From Pediococcus acidilactici (lineage in GTDB: Bacteria; Bacillota; Bacilli; Lactobacillales; Lactobacillaceae), in contig CP103908.1 in assembly GCA_024970065.1 (NCBI GenBank), positions 682,001-746,000 of the forward strand: a DNA stretch of 64,000 nt. Direction: 5' to 3'. Under the pieces are notes generated by a model. It worked only from the letters and a program-made list of their open reading frames with translations. It was not told the origin of the DNA and did not search any database. Numbering within the stretch: position 1 is the stretch's first letter; every line of letters starts with the position of its first letter. This document shows positions 18,769-27,833 of this stretch, in pieces. The translations under genes were made by a program, and so were the position numbers.

Positions 18769-19854
18769 ATCGAAAAGAAGTACGAACTGGTTAAACAAGA
18801 TTTGAAGGAAGAAATTTTATCGGGGAGTTATTCAATTAACGATAAATTGCCAACTGAATCAGAGTTGATGGAAAAATATGACGTGAGTCGTTATACAATT
18901 CGGCGCGCGGTTGGCGACTTAGAAAACGATCATTACATCTACCGGGTGCAAGGCGGGGGAATGTTTGTTGACGACTGGCAGAAATACGTAAACCAAAAGG
19001 TAGAAAATAAGGTGATTGGCGTCATCACCACCCACATTGCGGAGTACATCTTTCCATACATTATTACAGGTATTGACCGGTTGATTTCCTCACGTGGTTA
19101 TTCAATCCTCATTAGCAATACGCAAAATGATCCTGCTCGAGAAAGAAAAAGCGTCCAAAAGATGATGGACAGTAATTTATCAGGGTTGATCGTGGAACCC
19201 ACCCAGAGTGCTTTAGGCAACCCTAATCGTGATTTGTACGAGAAGATTAAGGAATCTAAGCTGCCCACCGTGTTTATTAACGCGCATTATCCTGAATTAG
19301 ATTTTCCATACGCAGAAATGGCCGATACCCGGGCGGAAAAAATCATTACTAATAAATTGATTAGTATGGGTCACCAGAAAATTCTGGGCGTTTTTAAGGT
19401 GGATGATCAACAGGGAGTTCACCGGATGAACGGGTTCATTCAAGCTTATAAAGAACACCAAGATTTGGTTTATCAGAGTGAAATTGTAATGTACCAAACT
19501 TCGGATAATATGCGGTCGGTATTTACGAAGATTGAACAAATCTTGAGTCGTTCGCCAAATGAACGTCCGACCGCAATTATCTGTTACCATGATCAGATTG
19601 CCATTCAAGTGATGGCACTAGTGCGGTCCTTAGGCTTACGTATGCCAGATGATATCTCCATCTTTGGATTCGATAACTATAAGCTATCAAAGTACATGTC
19701 TCCACAGCTAAGTTCTGTAGAGCATCCTAAAGAAAAATTAGGGCGGGACGCAGCCAAGATGATTTTTGATATGATTGATGGTAAGACGGATATTAAAAAT
19801 AAAATCTACGAACCCGAGATTATCTATCGGGAGTCAATTAAGAAATTATCGTAA
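18769..19854 (+). CDS. araR: AraR, arabinose-responsive GntR/LacI-type repressor
   Basis: The protein has a GntR-type winged HTH at the N-terminus (PTESELMEKYDVSRYTIRRA) joined to a LacI-like sugar-binding domain (from about residue 75, with GVITTHIAEYIFPYIITG). This is the architecture of AraR, which releases its operators when L-arabinose binds. The helix KYELVKQDLKEEIL needed for the HTH begins upstream of the first TTG (18802). AGAGGAGGAG at 18754-18763 points to ATC at 18769 as the initiation codon, since no ATG, GTG or TTG is suitably placed. TATAAT at 18734-18739 is a probable -10. The adjacent galM and araE promoters carry its likely operators. Confidence 0.88.
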   Translation: MEKKYELVKQDLKEEILSGSYSINDKLPTESELMEKYDVSRYTIRRAVGDLENDHYIYRVQGGGMFVDDWQKYVNQKVENKVIGVITTHIAEYIFPYIITGIDRLISSRGYSILISNTQNDPARERKSVQKMMDSNLSGLIVEPTQSALGNPNRDLYEKIKESKLPTVFINAHYPELDFPYAEMADTRAEKIITNKLISMGHQKILGVFKVDDQQGVHRMNGFIQAYKEHQDLVYQSEIVMYQTSDNMRSVFTKIEQILSRSPNERPTAIICYHDQIAIQVMALVRSLGLRMPDDISIFGFDNYKLSKYMSPQLSSVEHPKEKLGRDAAKMIFDMIDGKTDIKNKIYEPEIIYRESIKKLS

Positions 19855-19877
19855 CAGTCAATTGATTAGATAAATTT

Positions 19878-19917
19878 AGAGGTGTAGTACCGATCGTTGG
19901 TATTACACCTCTTTTTT
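19878..19917 (+). terminator. Terminator of araR
   Basis: AGAGGTGTAGTACC pairs with GGTATTACACCTCT and a T6 run follows, about 25 bases after the araR stop. Confidence 0.88.
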
Positions 19918-19963
19918 AATATCCATAAGTTAAATTGATGCTAATAAATTTTTAAAAATTATG

Positions 19964-19992
19964 TTGACTTGTCCGTATAAATATTCTAATAT
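19964..19992 (+). promoter_or_regulatory. araE promoter with AraR operator
   Basis: TTGACT (19964-19969) and TAATAT (19987-19992) are 17 bases apart. ACTTGTCCGTATAAAT (19967-19982) overlaps the -35 and fills the spacer. It matches the galM box closely and is the likely AraR operator. Confidence 0.75.
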
Positions 19993-20039
19993 GAAAGCGT
20001 GTTAATGAATACGTTTTCAAAGAAATGGAAACGGTTTAA
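19992..20039 (+). promoter_or_regulatory. Three tandem cre-like boxes before araE
   Basis: TGAAAGCGTGTTAA (19992), TGAATACGTTTTCA (20006) and TGGAAACGGTTTAA (20026) follow each other between the -10 and the ribosome site. The middle one is the best match. They suggest strong glucose repression of the arabinose genes. Confidence 0.5.
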
Positions 20040-20050
20040 GGAGGAATAGC

Positions 20051-21421
20051 ATGGGCAAGGAAAAGAAAATTCCAAGTGGATTTATTTACTTCTTCGGTTC
20101 ATTTGGAGGAATTTTGTTTGGTTATGACATTGGGGTAATGACCGGGGCACTCCCGTTCTTACAACATGATTGGAATTTATACGGTGACGCCGGTGTAATC
20201 GGCTGGATTACTAGTGCGGTAATGTTTGGAGCTATTTTTGGAGGCGCTTTAGCCGGTAACTTATCAGATCGACTTGGTCGGCGGAAAATGATTTTGATTT
20301 CATCATTAATTTTCGTAATTGGTTCGCTATTATCTGCATTATCGCCACATGATGGTCAAATTTATCTGATAATTGTCCGTATTTTCTTAGGATTGGCAGT
20401 AGGAGCAGCTTCAGCGCTAGTCCCAGCGTACATGTCTGAAATGGCACCTGCTCGTTTACGGGGGCGGTTATCTGGAATCAACCAAACGATGATCGTTTCG
20501 GGAATGTTGTTATCTTACATTGTGGATTTCTTACTTAAAGATTTGCCTGAAACAATGGCATGGCGGTTGATGCTTGGTTTAGCTGCGGTTCCCGCAATCA
20601 TCCTTTATTTTGGGGTGTTACGACTACCAGAATCACCTCGTTTCTTAGTTAAGAGCAACGACGTTGAAGGTGCACGGCGGACATTGACTTATATCCGTAA
20701 CGAAGCGGAAGTAGAACCCGAATTGAAAACGATTCAAGAGACTGCCGCCGAAGAAGCAAGTGCCAACGAAAAATCATCCTTTGCACAATTGCTAAATGGT
20801 AAATATCGTTACCTAGTAATTGCCGGGGTCGGCGTGGCTGCCTTCCAGCAATTCCAAGGTGCTAACGCAATCTTCTACTACATTCCATTAATTGTTGAAA
20901 AAGCTACTGGTAACGCTGCTAGCTCAGCCTTAATGTGGCCGATTATCCAAGGGGTGATTTTGGTATTAGGTTCGTTAGTCTTCTTATGGATTGCTGATAA
21001 ATTCAAACGGCGGACGCTTTTGACGATGGGGGGCACCATTATGGGATTATCGTTTATCCTCCCAGCAGTCTTAAATATGTTTATCAAGGACATGAATCCA
21101 ATGATGATTGTAGTCTTCCTATGTATTTACGTAGCATTTTACTCGTTTACTTGGGCTCCACTAACTTGGGTAATTGTTGGGGAAATCTTCCCGCTAGCTA
21201 TTCGTGGTAAAGCATCTGGGGTTGCATCTTCATTCAACTGGATCGGTTCATTCTTAGTTGGTTTATTATTCCCAATTATGACGGCAAACATGCCCCAAGA
21301 AGCAGTGTTTGCAATCTTCGGAATCATTTGTTTATTAGGTGTATTGTTTATCAGAACTCGGGTACCCGAAACCAAGGGTCACAGTCTAGAAGAAATTGAA
21401 GAACAAGGACTTAGAAAATAA
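20051..21421 (+). CDS. araE: Arabinose:proton symporter, MFS sugar porter
   Basis: This 456-residue major facilitator of the sugar porter family has twelve membrane segments. Its signatures are GYDIGVMTGALPF, DRLGRRK after segment 2, PAYMSEMAPARLRG, RLPESPRFL and the C-terminal PETKGHSLEEIE. It imports a pentose with a proton. Its promoter has the AraR box, and it is followed by araB, araD and araA, so L-arabinose is the likely substrate. AAGGAGG lies 7 bases before the ATG. Orthologues in lactobacilli are also called araT or araP. Confidence 0.88.
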   Translation: MGKEKKIPSGFIYFFGSFGGILFGYDIGVMTGALPFLQHDWNLYGDAGVIGWITSAVMFGAIFGGALAGNLSDRLGRRKMILISSLIFVIGSLLSALSPHDGQIYLIIVRIFLGLAVGAASALVPAYMSEMAPARLRGRLSGINQTMIVSGMLLSYIVDFLLKDLPETMAWRLMLGLAAVPAIILYFGVLRLPESPRFLVKSNDVEGARRTLTYIRNEAEVEPELKTIQETAAEEASANEKSSFAQLLNGKYRYLVIAGVGVAAFQQFQGANAIFYYIPLIVEKATGNAASSALMWPIIQGVILVLGSLVFLWIADKFKRRTLLTMGGTIMGLSFILPAVLNMFIKDMNPMMIVVFLCIYVAFYSFTWAPLTWVIVGEIFPLAIRGKASGVASSFNWIGSFLVGLLFPIMTANMPQEAVFAIFGIICLLGVLFIRTRVPETKGHSLEEIEEQGLRK

Positions 21422-21440
21422 GAATTTGGAGATTTTGAAA

Positions 21441-23036
21441 ATGAATATTGTAGAAATATCAAACCAAATCGAACAAGGAAACGTCGCCCTCGGAATTGAG
21501 TTAGGTTCCACCCGAATTAAAACGGTTTTGATCACTAACGACTATAAGACGATTGCTTCTGGTAGTTTTGTTTGGGAAAACCAATATAAAGACAACATTT
21601 GGACGTATTCGCTTGAAGATGTTTGGAAAGGAATCCAAACCAGTTATTCAAAGATGGCGGCCGAAGTCAAAAGCAAGTATCACAAGCCCTTAACCAAAAT
21701 TAAGTCGATTGGGATCAGTGCGATGATGCACGGTTACTTGGCCTTTGACCAAAGCGGTGACCTATTAGTGCCGTTCCGGACGTGGCGGAATAACATCACT
21801 GAAGAGTCGGCAGCTAAATTGACCGAAGCATTTAATTTCAACATCCCCCAACGTTGGACAATTGCTCACCTATATCAAGCTATTTTAAATGGCGAAGAAC
21901 ACGTTGAAAATCTGGATTTCGTCACTACCTTAGCCGGTTACGTACACTGGAAATTATCGGGCGAAAAGGTGTTAGGAATTGGAGATGCTTCCGGAGTCTT
22001 TCCAATTGATGAACAAACTGGCTATTACTCAGAAGAAATGTTAGCAACCTTTGCTGACTTGCCAGAAGTTAAACCATTTAACTGGGATATTAAGCACGTT
22101 TTGCCAGGTGTTAAAAAGGCTGGTGAAAATGCAGGAAAGCTATCCGCTCAAGGCGCTAAACTATTAGACCTTACGGGCAACTTACAAGCGGGTAGTTTGA
22201 TGGCTCCTCCAGAAGGGGATGCTGGAACCGGAATGGTTGGAACTAACAGCGTTCGTAAGCGGACCGGAAATATTTCGGTTGGTACTTCCGCCTTTTCGAT
22301 GGTTGTTTTAGAAAAACCGTTGAAATCTGTTCACCGGGATATTGACGTAGTTATGACACCAGATGGGGCAGCAGTGGCAATGGTTCACGTTAATAATTGT
22401 TCCTCAGATATTAACGCCTGGGCCCAAATTTTTAACGAATTTGCGACTCGACTGGGGATTAACTTAACGCCGGATAAGTTGTACGAAGCACTGTTTTTAG
22501 AGGCAGCTAAAGCGGATCATGACCTCGGCGGATTGGTCAACTACAGTTACCAGTCTGGTGAAAATATCACCAATATCAAGGCGGGTCGGCCACTGTTTGT
22601 TCGGAAGCCAGACAGCCACTTTAACTTGCCAAACTTCATGCAAACCCAACTTTATTCCGCATTTGCGCCACTAAAAATCGGAATGGATATTTTGAGTAAG
22701 GAAGAGAATATTAAAACCGACGTAATGATCGCGCAAGGCGGGTTGTTCCGGACAGCCGTAATTGCACAGCAAGTTCTGTCAGACGCCCTCAACACCCCAA
22801 TTACCGTAATGAGCAACGCTGGTGAAGGTGGGCCATGGGGAATGGCAATCTTGGCAATGTACGCTGCCGATAACCAGGGACAAAGCTTAAGTGATTATTT
22901 AGACTACAACGTCTTTAACAATCCAGAAAGCATGACTTTGAGTCCCGAACCAGAAGGAGTGGCGGCTTACAACGAGTTTACTAAGCAGTATGAAGCGGGC
23001 TTGCCAGTTGAAGCGCGTGCCGGTGAAGTGATTTAG
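21441..23036 (+). CDS. araB: Ribulokinase, FGGY family
   Basis: This FGGY kinase of about 531 residues phosphorylates L-ribulose to L-ribulose 5-phosphate in the cytosol. It shows the N-terminal phosphate loop LGIELGSTRIKTVLI, the mid-protein SIGISAMMHGYLAFD, VGTSAFSMVV and the C-terminal GGLFRTAV. I place the start at the ATG at 21441, preceded by TTGGAGAT. The longer in-frame extension overlaps the end of araE and is not needed. It belongs to the atypical AraB type found in lactobacilli, which looks more like a divergent xylulokinase than E. coli AraB. The position between araE and araD supports the assignment. Confidence 0.88.
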   Translation: MNIVEISNQIEQGNVALGIELGSTRIKTVLITNDYKTIASGSFVWENQYKDNIWTYSLEDVWKGIQTSYSKMAAEVKSKYHKPLTKIKSIGISAMMHGYLAFDQSGDLLVPFRTWRNNITEESAAKLTEAFNFNIPQRWTIAHLYQAILNGEEHVENLDFVTTLAGYVHWKLSGEKVLGIGDASGVFPIDEQTGYYSEEMLATFADLPEVKPFNWDIKHVLPGVKKAGENAGKLSAQGAKLLDLTGNLQAGSLMAPPEGDAGTGMVGTNSVRKRTGNISVGTSAFSMVVLEKPLKSVHRDIDVVMTPDGAAVAMVHVNNCSSDINAWAQIFNEFATRLGINLTPDKLYEALFLEAAKADHDLGGLVNYSYQSGENITNIKAGRPLFVRKPDSHFNLPNFMQTQLYSAFAPLKIGMDILSKEENIKTDVMIAQGGLFRTAVIAQQVLSDALNTPITVMSNAGEGGPWGMAILAMYAADNQGQSLSDYLDYNVFNNPESMTLSPEPEGVAAYNEFTKQYEAGLPVEARAGEVI

Positions 23037-23050
23037 AAAGGGGAGATTTG

Positions 23051-23779
23051 ATGCTAGAAAAACTTAAACAAGAAGTTTACGAAGCTAATATGCAGCTGCC
23101 GAAGTTGGATTTAGTTACGTTTACCTGGGGAAACGTCTCCGGGATCGATCGCGAAAAGGGATTATTCGTTATTAAACCTTCGGGAGTCTCGTATGAAGAA
23201 ATGAAACCCGAAGATATGGTGGTAGTTAATTTAAAGGGGGAAGTTGTTGAAGGGGATATGAATCCTTCTAGCGATACACCAACCCACACTGTTTTATATA
23301 ACGAATTTCCGGACATTGGAGGAATCGTGCACACCCACTCTCCATGGGCAGTTTCATTTGCAGCAGCCGAAATTGACGTGCCCGCTTTGAGTACGACCCA
23401 TGCCGACACATTCTACGGCGACGTACCGGTAACTCCAGCCTTAACTAAACAAGAGATTGAAGAGGCGTACGAAGAAAATACTGGTAAAGTAATCGTTCGA
23501 GAATTTAAGGAACGGAATTTGGATCACAATGCGGTTCCTGCTGTATTGGTTAGCCAACACGGACCGTTTACCTGGGGTGCTACACCGGACAAAGCGGTTT
23601 ACAACGCTAAAGTATTGGAAGTCGCTGCTGAAATCGACTATCACGCTTTACAAATGACCCGGCGGAATATCGAAGTTCCTCAATACTTATTAGATAAACA
23701 CTACTACCGTAAACACGGTAAGAATGCTTATTATGGGCAAAATAATGCCAAATCTAAAGAACACGCACAAAGAAAATAA
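23051..23779 (+). CDS. araD: L-ribulose-5-phosphate 4-epimerase
   Basis: This 242-residue class II aldolase-fold enzyme converts L-ribulose 5-phosphate to D-xylulose 5-phosphate, which enters the pentose phosphate or phosphoketolase route. It shows GNVSGIDRE, IKPSGVSYEE, SSDTPTHTVLY and the zinc-binding GGIVHTHSPWA. The ATG at 23051, 5 bases after GGGGAG, is preferred over an adjacent TTG. It follows araB by 14 bases and precedes araA by 33 bases. Confidence 0.94.
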   Translation: MLEKLKQEVYEANMQLPKLDLVTFTWGNVSGIDREKGLFVIKPSGVSYEEMKPEDMVVVNLKGEVVEGDMNPSSDTPTHTVLYNEFPDIGGIVHTHSPWAVSFAAAEIDVPALSTTHADTFYGDVPVTPALTKQEIEEAYEENTGKVIVREFKERNLDHNAVPAVLVSQHGPFTWGATPDKAVYNAKVLEVAAEIDYHALQMTRRNIEVPQYLLDKHYYRKHGKNAYYGQNNAKSKEHAQRK

Positions 23780-23812
23780 AAATATTTTTAATTAGAAAAG
23801 GAGCGTTTTAAC

Positions 23813-25237
23813 ATGAAAAAAATGCAAGATTATGAATTTTGGTTTATTACAGGTAGTCAATTCCTATATGGTGAAGAAACCCTTCGTTCAGTAGAAAAGG
23901 ATGCTCGCGAAATCGTTGATAAATTAAACGAATCCAAGAACTTACCTTATCCAGTTAAATTCAAGTTGGTAGCAACCACTGCTGAAAACATCACCCAAGT
24001 AATGAAGGATGCTAACTATAATGACAAGGTTGCCGGGGTAATTACCTGGATGCACACCTTCTCACCAGCTAAAAACTGGATCCGTGGTACTAAGTTATTG
24101 CAAAAACCATTGCTTCACTTAGCAACTCAATTCTTAAACCACATTCCATACGACACCATTGATTTTGATTACATGAACTTAAACCAATCTGCTCATGGTG
24201 ATCGTGAATATGCATTTATCAACGCACGTTTGCGGAAGAACAACAAGATCATCACTGGTTACTGGGGTGATGAAGATATTCAAAAACAAATCGCTAAATG
24301 GATGGACGCTGCCGTTGGTTACAACGAATCATTCGGTATCAAGGTAGTAACCTTTGCTGACAAGATGCGTAACGTTGCGGTTACTGACGGTGATAAGATT
24401 GAAGCACAAATTAAATTTGGCTGGACCGTCGATTACTGGGGAGTTGCGGACTTAGTTGAAGAAGTTAATGCTGTTTCTGAAGACGACATCAACAATAAGT
24501 ACGAAGAAATGAAGAAGGAATACAACTTCGTTGAAGGAGAAAATTCTTCAGAAAAATTCGAACACAATACTAAGTACCAAATTCGTGAATACTTTGCATT
24601 GAAGAAGTTCATGGACGATCGTGGATACACCGCCTTCACAACTAACTTTGAAGACTTAGCTGGTTTGGAACAACTTCCAGGATTGGCTGTTCAAATGTTA
24701 ATGGCTGAAGGCTATGGCTTCGCTGGTGAAGGGGACTGGAAGACCGCTGCTTTGGATCGCTTAATGAAGATCATTGCGCATAACCAACACACTGCCTTCA
24801 TGGAAGATTACACCCTTGACCTCCGTAAGGGTCACGAAGCAATCCTTGGTTCACACATGCTAGAAGTTGACCCAACGTTAGCTAGTGATACGCCACGGGT
24901 CGAAGTTCACCCACTTGACATCGGTGGCAAGGATGACCCAGCACGCTTTGTCTTCACTGGTATGGAAGGCGACGCGGTTGACGTTACGATGGCTGACTAC
25001 GGTGATGAATTCAAGCTAATGTCTTACGATGTTCAAGGCAACAAGCCTGAAAAAGAAACACCACATCTCCCAGTTGCTAAACAACTTTGGACACCAAAAC
25101 AAGGTTGGAAGAAGGGTGCTGAAGGTTGGCTCACACTTGGTGGCGGTCACCATACCGTACTTTCCTTCAATGTGGATGCTGAACAATTGCAAGATCTCAG
25201 CAATATGTTTGGTTTGACATACGTTAACATCAAATAA
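23813..25237 (+). CDS. araA: L-arabinose isomerase
   Basis: This 474-residue isomerase converts L-arabinose to L-ribulose, using a divalent metal. Its length is normal for the family. Expected catalytic residues are present: a glutamate in [13 protein letters not shown], a glutamate in [14 protein letters not shown] with the neighbouring histidine, and the C-terminal [22 protein letters not shown] near residue 85 is also typical. AAAAGGAGCG precedes the ATG. Codon use here is more biased than in neighbours, as expected of a strongly expressed gene. It is the last gene of the araE-B-D-A operon and ends at a terminator. Confidence 0.97.
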   Translation: MKKMQDYEFWFITGSQFLYGEETLRSVEKDAREIVDKLNESKNLPYPVKFKLVATTAENITQVMKDANYNDKVAGVITWMHTFSPAKNWIRGTKLLQKPLLHLATQFLNHIPYDTIDFDYMNLNQSAHGDREYAFINARLRKNNKIITGYWGDEDIQKQIAKWMDAAVGYNESFGIKVVTFADKMRNVAVTDGDKIEAQIKFGWTVDYWGVADLVEEVNAVSEDDINNKYEEMKKEYNFVEGENSSEKFEHNTKYQIREYFALKKFMDDRGYTAFTTNFEDLAGLEQLPGLAVQMLMAEGYGFAGEGDWKTAALDRLMKIIAHNQHTAFMEDYTLDLRKGHEAILGSHMLEVDPTLASDTPRVEVHPLDIGGKDDPARFVFTGMEGDAVDVTMADYGDEFKLMSYDVQGNKPEKETPHLPVAKQLWTPKQGWKKGAEGWLTLGGGHHTVLSFNVDAEQLQDLSNMFGLTYVNIK

Positions 25238-25261
25238 TTGTTTACTAAAATAAATGTTTCT

Positions 25262-25298
25262 AAAAGAACTGATCGTTAAAGCGACCGGTTCTTTTTAT
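25262..25298 (+). terminator. Terminator of the arabinose operon
   Basis: AAAGAACTGATCG pairs, with two G-T pairs, to CGACCGGTTCTTT and a T-run follows, about 25 bases after araA. Confidence 0.82.
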
Positions 25299-25594
25299 TG
25301 TGATTCTTTAACGGGGGTAAAAGTACCGACCGAAAAAATATTAGTAGATAAATGTTAATAGTACGGATTTAAGGGCGTCGCAAAGGATTATTTTTTGTGA
25401 ATGTGAACCCATTGTTTTTAACACCCTTAAAGTATTTTGTGACATTTTATTCGTTGATTCGGTACCGATAAAGTGAAAAATGTTAATTAAACCCATAATT
25501 TATTATTTTTGTTTTTAATATAAAAGATGTGTAATTTTGATTACAATGTGCAATAATGTATGGGTAGTTAAATAAATCACAAGGAAGTGTCTTT
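25299..25594. other. Long leader region before ald with inverted repeats
   Basis: About 300 bases without a gene. TTAAGGGCGT (25369-25378) can pair with ACACCCTTAA (25421-25430), and a perfect 8-bp palindrome CGGTACCG lies at 25460-25467. TACAAT at 25542-25547 is a possible -10 for ald. I see no T-box or known riboswitch signature. A regulator site or structured leader is possible. Confidence 0.4.
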
Positions 25595-26701
25595 ATGCAA
25601 ATTGCTGTTATTAAAGAACAAAAAGAAGGGGAAGGCCGGGTAGCGGCCACGCCGGAAAATGTTCAAAAAATGGTTGATGCCGGTAATGAAGTCTTAGTTG
25701 AAAAGGATGCCGGAATTGGCGCAGGCTTTTCTAACGAAGAATTCGAAAAAGCTGGTGGGAAGATCGTTTCTCATGAAGATGCATGGAAAGCGGAGTTATG
25801 TATTAAGGTCAAAGAACCTGATGCTGAAGAATACCAATATTTTGATAAAGGTAAAATTATTTGGGGATTCCAACATCTAGCATCTTCTAAAACAACTGTT
25901 GAAGCAATGATGAAGGCCGGAGTTACTGCAATTGGTGGTGAAACCATTGTTAAAGATGGCAAATTAGAGTTGTTAGCACCGATGAGTCAAATTGCGGGAC
26001 GTCGTTCAGTAATCATGGGAGCTTATTACCTTGAAGCACAACATCAAGGAGAAGGGATTTTAGTTTCTGGAATTCCTGGAGTAATCCCTGCTGGACACGT
26101 AGTAATTTTTGGTGGTGGAAACGCTGCGACTGGTGCTGCGGACACTGCTTTAGGCTTAGGATGCTCAGTAGTAATTATTGAATTAAAGGACGATCGAATC
26201 GCTCAATTGGAAGAACAATATAAGGGTAAAGATGTTCGCGTAGTTAAATCGAACGAAGAAAATCTTGCGAAAGAAATCAAAGATGCAGATATCTTTGTAT
26301 CCACAATCTTAATCCCAGGTTCTAAGCCACCAAAGTTGGTTAAAGAATACATGGTAAAAAGTATGAAGAAGGGGTCAGTAATTGCTGATATTGCAATTGA
26401 CCAGGGGGGAACGGTGGAAACCATTGATCATCCAACCACAATCGATGACCCAGTCTTCATTAAAGATGGTGTAATTCACTACGCCGTTCCTAACCAACCT
26501 GGTGCCGTTCCACGGACTGCTACGATGGCGTTGGCAGCTGGTAACCTTGACTACATTTTGGAAATTGCCGATAAGGGAATTGAAGGAGCAATCAAGGAAG
26601 ATAAAGCTTTAGCATCTGGAGTTAACCTCTATGAAGGTAAGGTAACTAACAAGGGTCTTGCAGATTCATTAGACCTTCCTTACATTGAGTTAAACATATA
26701 A
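25595..26701 (+). CDS. ald: Alanine dehydrogenase
   Basis: This 368-residue NAD-dependent enzyme interconverts L-alanine with pyruvate and ammonia. It shows the N-terminal KEQKEGEGRVAATPENV, KVKEPDAEEY, the substrate-binding WGFQHLASS, PMSQIAGRRS, a Rossmann segment VIFGGGNAATGAADTALGLG and NQPGAVPRTATMALA. The length is standard. AAGGAAGTG precedes the ATG. It is followed 35 bases later by threonine ammonia-lyase, a peptide transporter and a dipeptidase, so it opens an amino-acid catabolic operon that would turn imported peptides into pyruvate and ammonia. Confidence 0.94.
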   Translation: MQIAVIKEQKEGEGRVAATPENVQKMVDAGNEVLVEKDAGIGAGFSNEEFEKAGGKIVSHEDAWKAELCIKVKEPDAEEYQYFDKGKIIWGFQHLASSKTTVEAMMKAGVTAIGGETIVKDGKLELLAPMSQIAGRRSVIMGAYYLEAQHQGEGILVSGIPGVIPAGHVVIFGGGNAATGAADTALGLGCSVVIIELKDDRIAQLEEQYKGKDVRVVKSNEENLAKEIKDADIFVSTILIPGSKPPKLVKEYMVKSMKKGSVIADIAIDQGGTVETIDHPTTIDDPVFIKDGVIHYAVPNQPGAVPRTATMALAAGNLDYILEIADKGIEGAIKEDKALASGVNLYEGKVTNKGLADSLDLPYIELNI

Positions 26702-26736
26702 ATGATTATTAACTTTTAATTTATGGGGTGAAAGAC

Positions 26737-27789
26737 GTGAAAAATAACGAACCAAGAAATGAAGTAGTTGCTCAAACTTATGACTTATTAAATTTAAACC
26801 AAATTGAAGAAGCACGCAGAGTAATCAGTAAATATGCTCGTCGAACTCCGTTGGTTCAATCGATGTTTTTAAGTAATAATGTTGCCCATGCAGATGTGTA
26901 TTTAAAACTTGAGAATATGCAACTTACCGGTTCATTTAAATTCAGAGGAGCTAATAATAAGATTAACCATTTATCTGATGAAGAAAAGAAGCGTGGAGTA
27001 ATTACAGCTTCAGCTGGAAACCATGCGCAGGGAGTTGCCTTAACTGGCAAGCTTTCTGGAATTGACACCACGGTCGTAATGCCAGACGAAGCTCCTCAAA
27101 TGAAGCGAGATGCTACTCGTGGTTACGGAGCTGAAATTGACATTCACGGAGCAACTTTTGATGATGCTCACGATTGGATGCTTGAAAGAGCCAAAAGAGA
27201 AGGTAAAACCGTTGTTGATCCATTTAATGACTCGCTCATTTGTGCTGGACAAGGAACTATTGGCCTAGAAATTCTTGAAGATTTAGTGGACGTAGAGACT
27301 GTTATTGTGCCAGTTGGTGGTGGTGGATTAATTGCAGGAATTGCTACGGCAGTTAAGTCAATCAACCCTTCCATTCACGTAGTTGGGGTACAATCCGAAA
27401 ACGTTCACGGAATGAAAGCTTCGGTAGACGCAGGCAAGATTGTAAAACATCATGATGACTTTACCCTTGCTGATGGCACTGACGTAGCTACACCTGGTGA
27501 CATTACTTACGGAATTGTTTCTAAGTTAGTTGATGAAATTGTCCTAGTTAGTGAAGAAGAGATTTCTATGGCAATGAAGGACTTGATGCAACGGACTAAG
27601 ATTGTTGCAGAAGGCGCTGGCGCATTACCAACTGCTGCACTTGAAGCAGGCAAGATTGATAAGAAGTGGATTGAAGGTAAGAAAGTCGTTGCCTTGGTTT
27701 CGGGTGGTAACGTTGACCTTCAACGTGTTTCACAAATTATTGATCACTTCTTCTCCCCAGTTGATACACACAAAGTTGGGATTGGATAA
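26737..27789 (+). CDS. tdcB: Threonine ammonia-lyase (catabolic type)
   Basis: This PLP enzyme of about 350 residues converts threonine to 2-oxobutyrate and ammonia, and may act on serine. It shows LTGSFKFRGANNK, with the PLP lysine, and the phosphate-binding VPVGGGGLIAG. It lacks most or all of the C-terminal ACT regulatory domain of biosynthetic IlvA (about 500 residues), so the catabolic type is likely. I choose the GTG at 26737, with GGGGTGA 5 bases upstream; the GTG at 26728 overlaps that site. It lies between ald and an OPT peptide transporter gene. Confidence 0.9.
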   Translation: MKNNEPRNEVVAQTYDLLNLNQIEEARRVISKYARRTPLVQSMFLSNNVAHADVYLKLENMQLTGSFKFRGANNKINHLSDEEKKRGVITASAGNHAQGVALTGKLSGIDTTVVMPDEAPQMKRDATRGYGAEIDIHGATFDDAHDWMLERAKREGKTVVDPFNDSLICAGQGTIGLEILEDLVDVETVIVPVGGGGLIAGIATAVKSINPSIHVVGVQSENVHGMKASVDAGKIVKHHDDFTLADGTDVATPGDITYGIVSKLVDEIVLVSEEEISMAMKDLMQRTKIVAEGAGALPTAALEAGKIDKKWIEGKKVVALVSGGNVDLQRVSQIIDHFFSPVDTHKVGIG

Positions 27790-27833
27790 GCCTATTAGGT
27801 GTCAGTGGCTATTAAAGAAAGGGATTGAATTGG

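Noticed and set aside
25299-25594. T-box or riboswitch before ald
   Set aside because: No T-box antiterminator motif or known riboswitch core could be found by eye.
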